Positions 39,034 through 40,750 of a stretch of 40,750 bases of DNA are shown here, one piece after another. Under the pieces are notes generated by a model. The model searched no databases, was not told the DNA's origin, and saw nothing but the letters and a program-made list of their open reading frames with translations. Every line of letters starts with the position of its first letter. Within the stretch, counting starts at the first letter, position 1. The DNA comes from Planctomycetaceae bacterium (GTDB lineage Bacteria; Planctomycetota; SZUA-567), in NCBI GenBank assembly GCA_021201355.1, contig JAJQFC010000118.1, positions 1-40,750 of the forward strand. The letters run 5' to 3'. The translations under genes were made by a program, and so were the position numbers.

Positions 39034-39110
39034 TGGTGGGCGACACTGGGCTCGAACCAGTGACCCCCAGCTTGTCGAGCTGGTGCTCTAGCCAACTGAG
39101 CTAGTCGCCC
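39034..39110 (-). tRNA. tRNA-Val (anticodon GAC)
   Basis: GGGCGACTAGCTCAGTTGGCTAGAGCACCAGCTCGACAAGCTGGGGGTCACTGGTTCGAGCCCAGTGTCGCCCACCA folds as a full cloverleaf with encoded CCA. Confidence 0.9.
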
Positions 39111-39216
39111 ACTTCAATTTCGTAGAGAGAGCATCTTATGGCTATCGGCCAAATTGTCAAGATGTTTTTCTAAAACTTTTTCCAGACGCGAAAAAGACTC
39201 GCACCCGCCATTCCGG

Positions 39217-40750
39217 CTATTCAAGAATTGTCACCTTCCCGCCGATACGGGCAAAACTGAACAATTCCTCCACATCCTTGTCGTGCAGCCGGACGCATCC
39301 CGCCGAGGTATAGCCGGGGATGGAGTCGTCCACCGTCGTCCCGTGGATGCCGAGGCCCTGGGTATTCATCCCCTTCATCGCCATCCAGCGGCTGCCGAGG
39401 ATGTTTTCCGGATGGTCGTTCGGAAGGAGCTGCCCGTTCGCCGGGTTGGTCCACGACGGGAAGCGGTCCTTCGACGTAAAGGTGTATGTTCCGGCCGGCG
39501 TCTTCATGCCGTCCCCGACGCAGGCCGGATATTCCCGAACCCAGCGGCCATCGAGGAACCAGGTGAGGGTCGGGCCGCGTTCCGGATCGCGTTCGTTTTT
39601 CCTGACAATGACCTCGACGTCGCCGACGATGAGCTTCAGGTCAAGCCCGGCCCGGATGCGGTTCGGATCGATACTGTTGATGCGGGCGATGGATTCATAA
39701 TCGACCCGATACTTGTTCGCGATGCTCCCGAGGAGCTCCCCGTTCTCGACCTTGTGATACCGGGCCAGGCCAGACGGCGCCGTCCCGAAAAACACCATGT
39801 CGTTGATGCGGGACAATTTGGTTTTAATCCCCGCCTTCACCGCGTCGGGCAGGAACGGCGCATCGTCCTTTCCGAGAACGAGCGAGTACATTTTCTGTAT
39901 GTCGTCCCAATAGGATATCTGCGGCCGGTCGCCGGCGAAGCGGTGGTACCAGGTGTCGGCGAGGGCGAGGGCGCTGTAACGGCCGCCGCGGAGGGTCGGA
40001 TACGACGCCGCCGTTTCCCGCCAGGCCAGTTCGGCGGCGGTTTCGTCGCGAAGCATCCGGGCGGCATAGCCCTTCCGGTAGCCGGCCTCGGCCGCGTCGT
40101 CGGGTTCGAGCCGCATGGCGAGGATGTCGTCGAGCCGTTTCATCGCCTCGGCCGGATTCGACGACAACATCTGATCGACGGCGCGCATCTGCGCCTTGGC
40201 GTCGGACAGAACCGGCGCCGGAGCCGGTTGCGACTGGCTGGCGGCGTCGTTCCGAACCGGCGACGCGACAGCGCCGGATGTCCCGGTCGCCGCCGAGGCC
40301 GAAACGGCCCTGGCCCGTTCCTCCTCAAGGCGAAGCTGTCGCTGCTGCGCCGCCGCCTGTAATTGCAACTGCTGCATCTGCGGACTGACGGGCGGCGTCA
40401 CCGCCTCGCCCCCGTTCGTCGCCGGAGCCGCACCGCCGCCCGATCCCGAACGCGTATCAATGGTCGACGCCACCGCCGACACCGGAAGCGCGCCGGAGGC
40501 GGGAAGGTTCGGCCGGAGCGGTGCGGCTTCAGCGGCCGGTCGTACCGGCGCAGCGTCGGCGACCATGCTGAGGGCGGGCGATTCGATATGCCGGGGACTG
40601 CTCGGCGGACGAAGGCCGCTGTCGGCCGATCCGGGCGGAATGCGAAGCTGCGGCGCGGCAAGGGCATTGCCGGACGGCGCCGACGCGACCATCACCTCCC
40701 CGTCCGCGCTCTCGGCGGGCGCGGTGGCAGCGGCGGCGCCGGCATCCGGG
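39217..40750 (-). CDS. L,D-transpeptidase (YkuD) with LysM-like domain; N-terminus probably beyond the window
   Basis: KVENGELLGSIANKYRVDYESIARINSIDPNRIRAGLDLKL (LysM) and WMAMKGMNTQGLGIHGTTVDDSIPGYTSAGCVRLHDKDVEELF (YkuD catalytic HG...S.GC.R). The frame stays open to the window edge. Confidence 0.85.
   Translation of the reverse strand, partial: PDAGAAAATAPAESADGEVMVASAPSGNALAAPQLRIPPGSADSGLRPPSSPRHIESPALSMVADAAPVRPAAEAAPLRPNLPASGALPVSAVASTIDTRSGSGGGAAPATNGGEAVTPPVSPQMQQLQLQAAAQQRQLRLEEERARAVSASAATGTSGAVASPVRNDAASQSQPAPAPVLSDAKAQMRAVDQMLSSNPAEAMKRLDDILAMRLEPDDAAEAGYRKGYAARMLRDETAAELAWRETAASYPTLRGGRYSALALADTWYHRFAGDRPQISYWDDIQKMYSLVLGKDDAPFLPDAVKAGIKTKLSRINDMVFFGTAPSGLARYHKVENGELLGSIANKYRVDYESIARINSIDPNRIRAGLDLKLIVGDVEVIVRKNERDPERGPTLTWFLDGRWVREYPACVGDGMKTPAGTYTFTSKDRFPSWTNPANGQLLPNDHPENILGSRWMAMKGMNTQGLGIHGTTVDDSIPGYTSAGCVRLHDKDVEELFSFARIGGKVTILE

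Noticed and set aside
39154-40362. 402-aa plus-strand ORF
   Set aside because: Antisense of the L,D-transpeptidase gene.

Overview
The window (40.75 kb) reads as a high-GC bacterial chromosome interrupted by a lower-GC accessory block at roughly 3.4-22.45 kb. The clearest result is an integrative element of about 14.4 kb inserted into the 3' end of a tRNA-Gln(TTG) gene. The intact tRNA is at 22398-22472 (-). A displaced 38-bp copy of its 3' part (anticodon loop to T arm/acceptor) lies at 7990-8027, and a tyrosine integrase sits directly beside the intact tRNA. Reading from the displaced att copy, the element carries a UPF0175/DUF3368-type toxin-antitoxin pair, a large SIR2-domain protein (probable anti-phage effector) interrupted by one in-frame TAG, and a serine recombinase. 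Next come a strongly nested inverted-repeat region (candidate structured RNA or cruciform), a probably frameshifted small secreted protein, a membrane-anchored unknown, an AAA+ ATPase with a 147-aa partner, and a CI-like repressor with a perfect palindromic operator. It ends with an unknown plus a Rep_trans-like replication initiator, a Xis-like HTH protein, and the integrase, which has two homopolymer frameshifts. Left of the displaced att copy is a relic P4-family integrase that has lost its catalytic core, suggesting repeated use of the same tRNA. The flanks are conventional: a GlpA-like oxidoreductase pair, an RpiR regulator, a DUF362 protein, an iGluR-like protein, Fe/Mn SOD, an MCP, SfsA, a YaiI/DUF188 protein, a UroD-family protein, a sugar-binding protein, a XylR/AraC regulator, rplT-rpmI-infC-thrS, tRNA-Val and an L,D-transpeptidase. 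Several apparent frameshifts, one of them in flanking chromosomal DNA, and a garbled left end mean some of the decay may be sequencing error. All product names come from reading the translations; no database search was run.
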